A stretch of DNA of 60,840 nucleotides, from positions 1 through 60,840 of the forward strand of contig CAYQDR010000012.1 in NCBI GenBank assembly GCA_964416315.1, in the 5' to 3' direction. Source of the stretch: CAYQDR01 sp964416315. GTDB lineage: Bacteria; Methylomirabilota; Methylomirabilia; Rokubacteriales; DASRDR01. Shown here in pieces: positions 34,139-43,058 of this stretch. Position 1 is the stretch's first letter; each line of letters begins with the position of its first letter. The translations under genes were made by a program, and so were the position numbers. The notes under the pieces are model-generated. The model had not been told where the DNA came from. It made no database searches and worked only from the letters and a program-made list of their open reading frames with translations.

Positions 34139-34921
34139 ATGCCATTCGAGACTCTGCTCGTCGACCGGGATGGGGCGATCGTCACCGTCACCCTGAACCG
34201 CCCGAAGCAGCTCAACGCGATCAACGCGACCATGGTCCGCGAGCTGGACGAGCTGGCGGCCGGGCTGGAGACCGACGCCGGCGCGCGGGTCGTCATCTTC
34301 ACGGGGGCCGGCGAGCGCGCGTTCGTCGCGGGCGCGGACATCAGCGGGTTCCAGGGGCTGAGCACCCTGGACGCGCTGAGCTTCGGCCAGCGGATCCAGC
34401 GCCTCTACAGCCGGCTCGAGGCGCTCCCGCAGATCACGATCGCGGCCGTCAACGGCTTCGCGCTCGGCGGGGGCGCGGAGCTGACCTACTGCTGCGACCT
34501 CATCCTCGCCGCCGAGACGGCGCGCTTCGGCCAGCCCGAGGTCAACCTCGGCGTGCTGCCCGGGGCCGGCGGGACGCAGCGGCTCGCCCGCCTCGTCGGG
34601 ATGCACCGGGCCAAGGAGGTGAACTACCTGGGCGAGATGCTGGACGCCCCGGAGGCTCACCGGATCGGGCTCGTCAACCGCGTCGTCCCGCCCGACCGCC
34701 TGATGGCCGAGGCGCGCGCGCTGGCGGAGAAGCTCCTCACGAAGCCGCCGCTCACCCTCCGTCTGATCAAGGAGGCCATGAACGACGGCTACGACCTCGA
34801 CCTGCCGAAGGGGCTCGCCCTGGAGGCGAAGGCGTTCGCGCTGGCCTTCTCCACGGAGGACCGGCAGGAGGGCGTGGCGGCCTTCCTCGAGAAGCGCAAG
34901 GCCGCCTTCAAGGGGCGCTGA
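34139..34921 (+). CDS. Enoyl-CoA hydratase
   Basis: A 260-residue crotonase-family enzyme hydrating 2-enoyl-CoA to 3-hydroxyacyl-CoA. The oxyanion-hole segment AFVAGADISGF (about 62-72) and ALGGGAELTYCCDL with QPEVNLGVLPGAGGTQRL supply both catalytic glutamates (GAEL and PEV). Length and motifs fit a catalytically complete hydratase. AGGAGG precedes the ATG. Two CoA transferases follow on the same strand, pointing to degradation of an acid via its CoA ester. The 289 bases upstream show no gene. Confidence 0.93.
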   Translation: MPFETLLVDRDGAIVTVTLNRPKQLNAINATMVRELDELAAGLETDAGARVVIFTGAGERAFVAGADISGFQGLSTLDALSFGQRIQRLYSRLEALPQITIAAVNGFALGGGAELTYCCDLILAAETARFGQPEVNLGVLPGAGGTQRLARLVGMHRAKEVNYLGEMLDAPEAHRIGLVNRVVPPDRLMAEARALAEKLLTKPPLTLRLIKEAMNDGYDLDLPKGLALEAKAFALAFSTEDRQEGVAAFLEKRKAAFKGR

Positions 34922-35050
34922 GGCGCCCCGACCGAGCCGGTTGCGGGAGCCCGCCGCGGTCTGCTAGGGTTTCCGCATCCCGGACCGGGAGGAGCTCCAC
35001 GCATGGGACATCCCGTGTCCACCGGCCCCGGCGACGGGGCAGCAGGCGGC

Positions 35051-35085
35051 TCCCCTCCTCCCTGAGGGGTGGGAGGGGTCGGGGG
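35051..35085. repeat. Intergenic GC-rich palindromic repeat (degenerate)
   Basis: The sequence CCCCTCCTCCCTGAGGGGTGGG and its surroundings form a G/C-rich palindrome resembling those at 8041-8079 and 48259-48293, again just before a coding start. It is looser than the other two. Confidence 0.4.
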
Positions 35086-35100
35086 TGCGGGGGGACCCAA

Positions 35101-36438
35101 ATGGCCGAGACCCACGAGTACTTCCGCTGGACCGCCGAGCTGTTCGACCGGAAGCGGATCTTCGACAAGCCCGAGGCGCTCGAGGGCATCCGCGTCCTCG
35201 AGCTGACCACGCTGGTCCTCGGACCCGCGACCGCGGACTTCCTCGGGGAGTTCGGCGCCGAGGTGATCAAGGTCGAGCTGCCGCCGGCCGGCGACACCAT
35301 GCGCTACGTCACGCCGCGGGGGACGTTCTGGAAGAACGCCTCGCTCGGCTTCTTCCCCGAGAGCCACTCCAAGTACCACGTGGCGATCGACCTCCACAAG
35401 GAGGAGGGGAAGGCGCTCTTCAAGCAGCTCGCCGCGCGCGCCGACATCCTCGTCGAGAACTTCCGGGCGGGGACGCTCGACCGGTGGGGGATCGGCTATC
35501 GCGACCTCTCGGCGCTGAACCCGCGGCTGATCTACGTCGCCAACTCGGGATTCGGCCAGTTCGGGCCGTTCGCCCTCGGCCGCGCCTCCTACGACGCGGT
35601 CGCCCAGACCGTCTCCGGCATGATCGGGGTCACGGGGTTTCCCGGGCGCCCGCCGATCCCCTGCGGCATCTTCATCGGCGACTGGTTCGGCGCCCTCATG
35701 TCGGCGACGGCGGCGCTCGTGGCGCTCCACCACCGGCGGCGGACCGGGGAGGGCCAGCTCATCGACTACGCGCAGTCGGAAGGGCTGATCCGCTCGCTCG
35801 ACTGGACGTGGGTGCTGGCCGGCCTCACCGGGGAGAACCGTGGACCCGCCGGCAACCGCGACCGCGCCCTCGGGGCGGCCGACGTCCTCCGCTGCCGGGA
35901 CGGCTTCGTCGCGGTCGCGGCGGTCACCGACGCCGAGTTCCGCGGGCTCTGCCAGGCGCTGGGCGCGCCGGACCTCGCCGCGGACCCGCGCTTCGCGACG
36001 CTCGAGGCGCGGCTCGAGCCCGCGCACGCCGACCAGATCCTGGCGCGGGTGCGCGAGTGGGCCGCGGACCTTTCCCGGGCCGAGGTCGAGACGCTCGCCG
36101 AGAAGCACGGCTTCGCCGCGGCCCGCGCCGCCAGCGCGGCCGACCGCTACGCGGACCCGCACCTCCGGGCGCGCGGCGCGACGTGGGAATACGAGGACCC
36201 GCTCTACGGGCCGATGGTGGAGCAGGGACCGGCGCCGAAGCTCTCGGCGACGCCGGGCCGGATCCGCTGGGCCGCGCGGCCCGTCGGCTGGCACAACGAG
36301 CAGGTCTTCCGGACGATCCTCGGGCTCAGCCCCTCCGAGATCCGCGCCCTCCAGGAGAAGGGCGTCGTCGGCCGCTGGGGCGATCGCGTCGGCGCCAAGC
36401 CGCCCGACGACTTCCCGCCCGACGGGCCGCGGGTGTGA
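35101..36438 (+). CDS. CaiB/BaiF family (class III) CoA transferase
   Basis: A 445-residue class III CoA transferase, moving CoA between carboxylic acids. RVLELTTLVLGPATADFLGE is the N-terminal CoA-binding motif. The catalytic aspartate is in RASYDAVAQTVSG, after GFGQFGPF. GDWFGALMSATAALVALHH and GEGQLIDYAQSEGLI continue the fold, and the C-terminal region re-enters the N-domain as the interlocked dimer requires. Tandem with a second transferase; the stop overlaps its GTG. Confidence 0.9.
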   Translation: MAETHEYFRWTAELFDRKRIFDKPEALEGIRVLELTTLVLGPATADFLGEFGAEVIKVELPPAGDTMRYVTPRGTFWKNASLGFFPESHSKYHVAIDLHKEEGKALFKQLAARADILVENFRAGTLDRWGIGYRDLSALNPRLIYVANSGFGQFGPFALGRASYDAVAQTVSGMIGVTGFPGRPPIPCGIFIGDWFGALMSATAALVALHHRRRTGEGQLIDYAQSEGLIRSLDWTWVLAGLTGENRGPAGNRDRALGAADVLRCRDGFVAVAAVTDAEFRGLCQALGAPDLAADPRFATLEARLEPAHADQILARVREWAADLSRAEVETLAEKHGFAAARAASAADRYADPHLRARGATWEYEDPLYGPMVEQGPAPKLSATPGRIRWAARPVGWHNEQVFRTILGLSPSEIRALQEKGVVGRWGDRVGAKPPDDFPPDGPRV

Positions 36439-37769
36439 CCGTGAGCGGCGAGTCCGAGCGATCCCTTCCCTGGCCGGAATACGCCAAGGCCCTGACCGAC
36501 CCCGCCCGGGCGCGCGAGAAGCCGGAAGCGCTCGACGACCTCCTCGTCCTCGACTGCTCGCAGGCGAACTTTGCGGGGCTGTTCGCGTCCTCGATCCTCG
36601 CCGAGTTCGGCGCGACGGTCGTCCGCGTCGAGCCGCCCGGAGGCGATCCGGCGCGGGCCTTCTCTCCCGAGGGACGGCGGCACCGCGACACCGGGCTCGC
36701 CTACCTCGTCGAGGGGCGCAACAAGCACCACGTCACGCTGAACCTCGAGCACCCCGAAGGCCGCCTCCTCCTGCGCCGCCTCGCGGCGAAGGCCGACGTC
36801 CTCGTCGAGACCTTCCGGCCCGGCCAGATGGACGCGTGGGGCCTGGGCTACCGGCAACTCGGCCAGCTCAACCCTGGCCTGGTCTACGTCGCCCTCTCGA
36901 CCCACGGCCAGTTCGGCCCGCGGGCCGCCTCGCCGATCCCCGATCACGACGTCACCGACCAGGCCCTCTCGGGCGTGGTCTACATCACCGGGGAACCGGA
37001 GGGGTCCGATGGCCCCGCGCCCCACGCCGTCCCGACCCGGCAGGGGTCCTGGGCCGCGTGGCACTTCGGGGGCGCCTGGGCGGCCTTCGCCGCGCTCACG
37101 GCGCTGGCCTGGCGCGCGACGTCCGGGCAGGGGCAGCTCTGCGACGTCTCGCCCGCGGAGGGCGAGGCGCGGATGACGGACTACGCGCTCCACTGGTACC
37201 ACTCCCACCGGCAGGTCTGGGAGCGGACGGGGGCGTACAACATCTCGGTGTTCCCGTACACGCTGATCCGGACGAAGGACGGGTACTCGTTCATCGCCGG
37301 GTTCTCGGACGTGAACTGGACGGGCCTCACGAACATCATGGGTCGCCCGGAGCTCCGGGAGCGCTTCCCCACGGTCCGCGACCGCACCGCCGCCGACAAG
37401 CAGCCGGAGATCCACCGGGAGCTCGAGGCCTGGTCGTCGGGGCTCACCTCGCAGGAGGTCCTCGAGCGCGTGATGGACTACATGCTCAACAAACGGGGCC
37501 CCGGCACCGTCGCGACGGCGAAGGTCAACACGCCGAAGGACACGCTCGGGGAGCCCCACTGGTGGGAGCGCGGCGCCTTCCAGAAGGTGGAGGACGCCCA
37601 TTACGGGGAGCTGCTCCTCCAGGCGCCGCCGTGGAAGATGTCCCGGACGCCGCCGCGGCTCAAGTGGGCCTGCCGCCCGGTGGGCGCGGACAATGCGGCG
37701 ATCTACACGCGCTACCTGGGCCTCTCGGCCTCGGAGCTGACCGCCCTGCGGGAGCGGGGCGTCCTGTAG
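36435..37769 (+). CDS. CaiB/BaiF family (class III) CoA transferase, second paralogue
   Basis: A 444-residue paralogue of the previous gene, starting at a GTG that overlaps its stop (GTG at 36441 is an alternative). LLVLDCSQANFAGLFASSIL replaces the usual opening but keeps the fold. The aspartate of IPDHDVTDQALSG aligns with the catalytic aspartate, so it looks active. A further block is GSWAAWHFGGAWAAFAALTAL. Adjacent, diverged pairs occur for heteromeric transferases such as BbsEF; that role is inference. Confidence 0.88.
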   Translation: MTVSGESERSLPWPEYAKALTDPARAREKPEALDDLLVLDCSQANFAGLFASSILAEFGATVVRVEPPGGDPARAFSPEGRRHRDTGLAYLVEGRNKHHVTLNLEHPEGRLLLRRLAAKADVLVETFRPGQMDAWGLGYRQLGQLNPGLVYVALSTHGQFGPRAASPIPDHDVTDQALSGVVYITGEPEGSDGPAPHAVPTRQGSWAAWHFGGAWAAFAALTALAWRATSGQGQLCDVSPAEGEARMTDYALHWYHSHRQVWERTGAYNISVFPYTLIRTKDGYSFIAGFSDVNWTGLTNIMGRPELRERFPTVRDRTAADKQPEIHRELEAWSSGLTSQEVLERVMDYMLNKRGPGTVATAKVNTPKDTLGEPHWWERGAFQKVEDAHYGELLLQAPPWKMSRTPPRLKWACRPVGADNAAIYTRYLGLSASELTALRERGVL

Positions 37770-37779
37770 CGATTCACCC

Positions 37780-37842
37780 AGCCACGGCATCTGCCCGGAG
37801 TGCCGGGAGAAGGTGCGCTCGGAGACCGGCCTCGGGCGCTGA
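37780..37842 (+). pseudogene. C-terminal tail fragment of a PAS/GGDEF- or kinase-type signalling protein
   Basis: Twenty codons read SHGICPECREKV and on to a TGA. The S-H-G-I-C-P-x-C motif is the usual end of many PAS-domain signalling proteins. Nothing before it in frame is meaningful, and the preceding bases belong to the CoA transferase, so only this tail remains. Confidence 0.4.
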
Positions 37843-37857
37843 GGCCCCGCGAGGCCG

Positions 37858-40800
37858 TCAGAATCGGACCGTGCCGCCGCCCTGCCCGGTGACGCCCCCG
37901 GTGGGGCCGCCGACCGGGTCGCCGTGGTCGGCGCCGGTGTGGCCGCCTCCCGAGGGGTTCGGGCGTGGGTCGGTCGGGGAACCCGGGCGGCCGAACCCGA
38001 CGCAGAAGTCCACGCGGCCGGCGCCTCCCCGTCGGCGCCGGCTGTAGGGCCTGTACAGGTCGTAGCCGGGCTCCTTCGGGGCGTCGGAGCCGTGGGTGTG
38101 CCTCCAGTTGCCTTCGCCCGGTCGCGAGGGCTGCCCCGGTGACCAGTTCGGGTCGTCGAGCCCTCCGGGTGAGGGCTCCTTCCACTCGATCCCCGAGGTC
38201 CCCGGTTCCCTTCCGAGGACGTTGATCCCCCCCGACCCCGTTCCACCTGACGGCTCCGTTCCGGCTGCTTCCTCCTGGAGCCCCGTCGGGTCCACGAAGT
38301 TCACCGGGTCGTTCCGGACGTAGCCGTAGAGGTTCGGATCGGACCCGTCGAAGCCGATCGGGTCCTTCGCCGTCCAGCGGCCGGCGGCCGGCTCGTAGTC
38401 CCTGAGCCCGAAGCGCACGAGGCCCGTGGCGGGGTCGGCGAGACCGCCGGCGAAGCCCACCGCGAGGGGGAAGTCGGGATTGCTGTCGGCGGTCGGATGG
38501 CCGAAGCTGTCGTGGGCGAGGACCTTGACGGGCGTCCCCTCCGCATCCCAGACGACCCGCGGCGTCCCCACGTGGTCGGTCGCGACGTAGTACCATGCCT
38601 CGCCGCGCTGGATGGCGACGAGGCAGCCGACGGCATCGTACCAGTAGACGTCGAGCGCGCCCGAGGGCGCGCGGACGGCCGTCACCTGGAAGCGCTTCGC
38701 CGGGTTGCCGTAGAGGTAGCCCCAGGTGTCCGCGCCGTCGGCCCGCGAGACCCGTCGCCCCGTCGCGTCGTAGCCGTACGTCACCATCCGGCCGTCGGCG
38801 AGGCGGGCCTCGAGCAGCTCGCCGCGCGCGCTGTAGGCGAAGGCGTCGCCTCCGCGCGCGAGCAGGAAGCCCGCGGGATCGAATCGGTAGGGGACGCCGC
38901 CGCGCTCGACCAGGCGGTCGTCCTCGGCGTACCCGGCGGCCTCGGTGGGCCCCGCCTCGACCTGGCGCGAGGTCCGGTTGCCGTTCGCGTCGTACGCGTA
39001 GCGCTCGACCGTCGTCCCGTCCCGCCGGACCTCCACGAGCTGGCCGTCCGCGTCGTAGGCGTAGCCGTGGGCTGCCGCGCTCCCCGGCACCGTCTCGCGC
39101 TTCTCCGTGATCCGACCGATCGTGTCATGGGCCAGCTCGATCCGATAGACCTCGCGTCCGTTCGCGCGGTGGCTGCGGGCCCGGATCCGGCCGAGGTCGT
39201 CGTAGTCGATGGCGATCGCCAGCGCTCCGCCGCTGATCCCGCTCGGCGCGCCGTCGGGACCCTCCCGCGCGATGGTGAAGGGCCCGAGGCCCGTGAGCTG
39301 GCCGTCGGCGTCGCGGCGGAGCGCCATCTCGGGGCCGCCGTCCAGGGTCACCCCGCTGAGCCGGTGGTCCCTGTCGTACCGGTACCGGTACCGGCCGGTG
39401 ACCGCTCCGCTCCACGCGATCTCCGTGAGGAGGAACCCGTCCCACGCAAGGGCGAGCCGCTGGGGCGGTCCGCCCCCCGCCGGGACGCGGCTCAGCGCGG
39501 TGAGCCGGCGGCTCGCCGGGTGGTAGGTGAACTCCCGCGTGGCTTCGGCGTATTGCTCGCGCGCGAGCGCCCCGGAGTCGGGGTAGCTCAGGGTGAGCGT
39601 CCGGTTCCCAGGCAGGGTCACGCTCGTCAGCCGCCGATCGCGGTCGTAGCTCTTGGCGAGCGTGCCGCCGTCGGGCGCGGCGTAGCTCGCCTCCAGGTTG
39701 ACGGCGTTGCGCTCGAAGCGGTGCACCGCGCCGCCCGGCATGGTGAGCTGGCTCAGGTTGCCGCTCGGGTCGTAGGCGAAGCGGCGGAGCCGACCGCTGG
39801 GCAGCGTGACCTGGACGACCCGCCCGGCGCCGTCGTACACGAAGCGGTAGGTGCTGCCGTCGAGGTGGGTGAGCGCGCTGGGACGCCCCTGCGCATCGTA
39901 GCTCAGACCCACGCGGCGCGAGCCCCACTCCATCGTCGTCGGGTGGCCGTGGGCGTCGTACCGGTAGGCCATCGGGGCGAGCCCGGGAGTTTCCACCCGC
40001 ACCACGAGCCCGCGCTCGTCGAGCGTCACGACGCACCGGCGGCCCGCGGGCGTCGTCTCGGTGATCTGCCGCCGCGCCGCATCGAAGGTCGTCGTGTACT
40101 CGCGGCCGTTGATGCTTTCGGTCTCGGTCTGACTCGTGAGGCTGAGGGGGTTCCGGGGATCGGCGAGGGCGATCCGGCGCCTCGTCGTGGTGGTGCGGGC
40201 GAGCCCTCCGGGGGTCTTGACGACGGCCTGCCGCACGAGCAGCGCGTGGGCGCCGAAGCGGGGGTCCGGCTCGACCTCGAGAGTGGCCGACGTGCCGTCC
40301 GGATAGGTGATCGTGCGGCGGCCGTTCCGAGCGGTGACGGCCACGATCGGACCGCTCCCACACCACTTGTTCACCCGACGGTCCTCTCCCGAGGGCAACC
40401 GCTCCACGGCGTGGGTGGACTCCTGCTCGGCCGCGCTGATCCGCGTCACGCGGAACCCGTGCTCCGTGCGGGCGCGGTGGAGTCGGACGACGCCGCCCGC
40501 CGGGTCGGTGTGCTCGATCAGGTAGCCGCCGTCGTCGTAGCGGAAGCGCGCGCGGTGGCCGCGGGGGTCCGTGGCTCCGACCAGGAGGCCGCCGTCCGCA
40601 TACGCGAGCTCGCACGCCTCACCGGCGGGGTTGGCGACGCGGGCCAGGTACCCTTGGGCCTCCAGCCCGACCGTCGTCCGCTGCCCGAACGGCGCGACGA
40701 GGGCGATCGGCATGCCCGCCGCGTCGCGCTCGACGCGCGTGGCGTTGCCGGCCAGGTCCACGACGGTCGCGAGGCGCCCGGCCGCGTCGTACTCGAAGCG

Positions 40801-41319
40801 GAAGAGGAGGAGGCCCGTCAGCGCGTCGAGAGTGCGGAGGTGCCGCCCCGACGCCTCGAAGACGAAGACCTGGCTGGCATCCTCGTCGGTGAGCCGGACG
40901 TCGCCCCGCCCGGGGCCGTTCCCGCCGTCCGGAGCGAGGCCGCTCCGGCGGCCGCCGTCGCCGAGGTAGAGGATCCGGCCGCTCGGGTCCCACGCGTGGT
41001 GAACGGTGAGGCTCCAGCCGCCCAGGCCGAGGGCCCGGGCGTCCCAGGTCCCGAGGCTCCTCGTCCACTCCTGCCAGCGCGTCAGCTCGGGTCGCGGGAA
41101 CGACGCGGCGTAGAGGTAGCCGACGCGGACGCGGGCGGGCTGCCGGCCGGCGACCGGGCGGCCGGCCGCGTCCCGGCCGTCCCAGGTGCGATGACCGCCA
41201 TGACGGCCGTGACGACGAGCCAGGGCCAGTACACCTGAACGTTCTGGACGGCCGCGACCGTCGGCGAGCCCCGCACCCACGTGAACACCGGGCGGATCAG
41301 CACGACCGTCGCCTGACAC
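37858..41319 (-). CDS. RHS/YD-repeat protein, 5'-truncated
   Basis: A frame of up to 1153 residues. From about 41187 downward it is a genuine RHS protein: TWDGRDAAGRPVAG, then some 20 YD repeats (YDAAGRLATV, YDAQGRPSALTHLDGS and so on), and the conserved core end YEPAAGRWTAKDPIGFDGSD with NDPVNFVDPTGL. The last 135 residues are a glycine/proline-rich tip without a recognisable toxin. The first 44 residues are the wrong-frame reading of the neighbouring membrane-protein gene. A normal RHS has a long N-terminal region with signal or trafficking domain, which is absent, so the product is probably not exported. No immunity gene is evident downstream. Confidence 0.75.
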   Translation of the reverse strand: MSGDGRADPPGVHVGAGLADGRGRPERSGVLALARRHGRHGGHRTWDGRDAAGRPVAGRQPARVRVGYLYAASFPRPELTRWQEWTRSLGTWDARALGLGGWSLTVHHAWDPSGRILYLGDGGRRSGLAPDGGNGPGRGDVRLTDEDASQVFVFEASGRHLRTLDALTGLLLFRFEYDAAGRLATVVDLAGNATRVERDAAGMPIALVAPFGQRTTVGLEAQGYLARVANPAGEACELAYADGGLLVGATDPRGHRARFRYDDGGYLIEHTDPAGGVVRLHRARTEHGFRVTRISAAEQESTHAVERLPSGEDRRVNKWCGSGPIVAVTARNGRRTITYPDGTSATLEVEPDPRFGAHALLVRQAVVKTPGGLARTTTTRRRIALADPRNPLSLTSQTETESINGREYTTTFDAARRQITETTPAGRRCVVTLDERGLVVRVETPGLAPMAYRYDAHGHPTTMEWGSRRVGLSYDAQGRPSALTHLDGSTYRFVYDGAGRVVQVTLPSGRLRRFAYDPSGNLSQLTMPGGAVHRFERNAVNLEASYAAPDGGTLAKSYDRDRRLTSVTLPGNRTLTLSYPDSGALAREQYAEATREFTYHPASRRLTALSRVPAGGGPPQRLALAWDGFLLTEIAWSGAVTGRYRYRYDRDHRLSGVTLDGGPEMALRRDADGQLTGLGPFTIAREGPDGAPSGISGGALAIAIDYDDLGRIRARSHRANGREVYRIELAHDTIGRITEKRETVPGSAAAHGYAYDADGQLVEVRRDGTTVERYAYDANGNRTSRQVEAGPTEAAGYAEDDRLVERGGVPYRFDPAGFLLARGGDAFAYSARGELLEARLADGRMVTYGYDATGRRVSRADGADTWGYLYGNPAKRFQVTAVRAPSGALDVYWYDAVGCLVAIQRGEAWYYVATDHVGTPRVVWDAEGTPVKVLAHDSFGHPTADSNPDFPLAVGFAGGLADPATGLVRFGLRDYEPAAGRWTAKDPIGFDGSDPNLYGYVRNDPVNFVDPTGLQEEAAGTEPSGGTGSGGINVLGREPGTSGIEWKEPSPGGLDDPNWSPGQPSRPGEGNWRHTHGSDAPKEPGYDLYRPYSRRRRGGAGRVDFCVGFGRPGSPTDPRPNPSGGGHTGADHGDPVGGPTGGVTGQGGGTVRF

Positions 41320-41891
41320 CAGAGGAAGACCAGTAGCGCGGCCGTGAGGGCGTAGAGCGCCGCGCGAGCGACACGCCGGAGCTCCTCAGACGATGGGATG
41401 AGGAGCGCCAGCTCGTCGGCCATCCGGCGCCCGAGCTGGGGCAGCGTCACGGCCGGGAGGGCGAGCAGCATGTAGGCGATCAGGAGGCTCCCGGTCCGGC
41501 CCAGCGGAGCCCGCGTGAAGGCGTAGTAGGAGGTCTCGGTCCCGAACACCATCACCCCGCCGATGTACCCGGCGAGAAGTCCGACGCCGAGCGGCGCGCT
41601 CAGGATGGCGGCGGCGGCGACGAGCATCAGGAAGGTGAGCGACTCGGAATAGATGTGCCTGATCCCGGGCCAGACGAGCGGCGCCAGGAACCCCACGGCG
41701 AGCGCGGCCAGCGGGGCCAGCGCCGCCACGCCGGGCCAGGCGGCCGTCCAGGTGCCGTCCGCCACCGCGTCGGCGAGCGGCGGCGCCCACGGGTCCAGCG
41801 CGCGGGGGAGCCGGACGCACCAGAGGCGGGTCAGCGGGTCCGGCGGCCGGCCGCCGGGTGTCTCGGGGGGTGCGCTGGTGACGTCAGCCAC
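41082..41891 (-). CDS. Multi-pass membrane protein, 3' end lost by deletion
   Basis: From the GTG at 41891 the frame encodes about 230 plausible residues with five or six hydrophobic segments (SLTFLMLVAAAAILSAPLGV, LLAGYIGGVMVFGTETSYYA, ALYALTAALLVFLWCQATVV, VYWPWLVVTAVMAVIA). After about 41195 the frame becomes an antisense-like reading of the RHS gene and loses character, so the true C-terminus has been replaced. I do not recognise the family. It overlaps the RHS frame by 238 bases. Confidence 0.55.
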   Translation of the reverse strand: MADVTSAPPETPGGRPPDPLTRLWCVRLPRALDPWAPPLADAVADGTWTAAWPGVAALAPLAALAVGFLAPLVWPGIRHIYSESLTFLMLVAAAAILSAPLGVGLLAGYIGGVMVFGTETSYYAFTRAPLGRTGSLLIAYMLLALPAVTLPQLGRRMADELALLIPSSEELRRVARAALYALTAALLVFLWCQATVVLIRPVFTWVRGSPTVAAVQNVQVYWPWLVVTAVMAVIAPGTAGTRPAARSPAGSPPASASATSTPRRSRDPS

Positions 41892-41977
41892 GTCCGGTCC
41901 TCCCTTCCGCGTTCTCGAGCGCGTAGCGGCAACCGAGACCCGGCGCGCAGCCGTGGACCGCGTGCGCGAGGACGGAG
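41880..41977 (-). repeat. Direct repeat copy A (duplicated 3' end of the 42334-42960 gene)
   Basis: About 97 bases match 42330-42427 at roughly four bases in five. They correspond to the last 30 codons of the membrane-protein gene (LAHAVYGLALGLGCR region) and the start of the next gene (ADVT). A truncated paralogue therefore once stood here. Confidence 0.65.
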
Positions 41978-42143
41978 CGAGCCCAGGAGTTTGTGGCGCC
42001 CGTGGTCCCGGCCGCCACGGCCACCCCGCGCCGAACGCCCGGGGCGCCGGGCGGGACGGCCCACGCCAGGATAGCCGACTCTGACGCGCGCCGCGAGGGG
42101 TCCGGGGACCCGACCCGGGACGACGGGACCGGCCCGGTCCCGC

Positions 42144-42230
42144 TCAGGGCGCCACCTGGAACGGGAGCGTCAGGACGAGCCGATCGTCGAGGTAGAGCTC
42201 CACCTTGTAGTCGCCGACTGTGGATCTCGA
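42144..42230 (-). pseudogene. C-terminal remnant of an unidentified protein
   Basis: The last in-frame codons read TVGDYKVELYLDDRLVLTLPF and end FQVAP-stop. This is the style of a beta-sandwich C-terminus in exported proteins. Upstream the frame dissolves, so only the end of a gene survives between the two repeat copies. Confidence 0.4.
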
Positions 42231-42329
42231 GCCGTTGCGCGCGCCCCGGTCGGCCCGGCTGCGCCTGGCGCCAGCGGCGCGTCAGCGGTGCGATCCGCTG
42301 GCGCCGTCCGCCGACCGGGGTGCGGTGGT

Positions 42330-42427
42330 CACGTCAGCGACGTCCGGTCCTCCCTTCTGCGCGGCCGAGCGCCTGCCGGCAGCCGAGACCCAGCGCGAGG
42401 CCGTAGACCGCGTGCGCGAGGACGGAG
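42330..42427 (-). repeat. Direct repeat copy B
   Basis: The counterpart of 41880-41977, here within the intact 3' end of the membrane-protein gene and its stop at 42334-42336. The 450-base offset of the copies brackets degenerate DNA. Confidence 0.65.
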
Positions 42428-42960
42428 ATCTGGACGAACTCGCGATAGAAGCGGATGTCGAGCCACCCGGGGTAGAGCGAGAGCTGGAACAGCTCGAGGC
42501 CGAAGCCCCAGAGGATCCCGACCAGGACCCCGGGCCGGGCGACCAGGAGGCAGAAGGCCACGCCGAAGGAGAGCCCGTTGACGAGGTGGAACACGGCACC
42601 CGCGGTGTAGACGAGCCCAGGCGGCGCGGTCGCGCCGGCGAGCCGGACCCCGAACGCCCAGATCGCCTCGAACGGGTCGTACGGGGAGGGATCCCAGCGG
42701 GAGAGCAGGAAGCGCGCCAGATCGTACGCGACGGTCGCGGCGAACCCGAGCCCGACGCGCGTCCGCCGGGCCACCACCGCACGGCCCTCCGGCACGGCGC
42801 GTCGCCAGACGAGCCAGACCGCCAGGCCCACGATGCCCGCGGCCAGGCCCAGCGCCAGCCGGAGGGAGACCCCGGAGACGATGTGTGTGACGAGGGCCGC
42901 GCCGCTCGCCAGCGCCGCGACGCCCAGGACCCGAGGCCACCCACCCCATGGCCGTGCCAC
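42334..42960 (-). CDS. Membrane protein of unknown function
   Basis: A 208-residue protein from a GTG start with about six hydrophobic segments (VLGVAALASGAALVTHIVSG, ALGLAAGIVGLAVWLVW, LVYTAGAVFHLVNGLSFGVA, VLVGILWGFGLELFQLSLYP, ISVLAHAVYGLALGLG). No catalytic motif is visible. It is preceded by TenA and followed by the duplicated debris and a second membrane gene. The family is unknown to me. Confidence 0.6.
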   Translation of the reverse strand: MARPWGGWPRVLGVAALASGAALVTHIVSGVSLRLALGLAAGIVGLAVWLVWRRAVPEGRAVVARRTRVGLGFAATVAYDLARFLLSRWDPSPYDPFEAIWAFGVRLAGATAPPGLVYTAGAVFHLVNGLSFGVAFCLLVARPGVLVGILWGFGLELFQLSLYPGWLDIRFYREFVQISVLAHAVYGLALGLGCRQALGRAEGRTGRR

Positions 42961-43058
42961 CTATGCCCGGCCTTCCGGCTCACTCCTCACGGTCTCTCCA
43001 TCGGTTGCCGGTCGTGACGCTCGACCGTCACCGCTCGTGTCGCCTCCTCGGGGGAAGG

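Noticed and set aside
37858..38270. RHS C-terminal tip as a polymorphic toxin with a downstream immunity gene
   Set aside because: The tip is low-complexity glycine/proline-rich without a toxin motif, and no small gene follows.
38497..41238. 913-codon open frame antisense to the RHS gene
   Set aside because: A mirror of YD repeats; no independent motifs.
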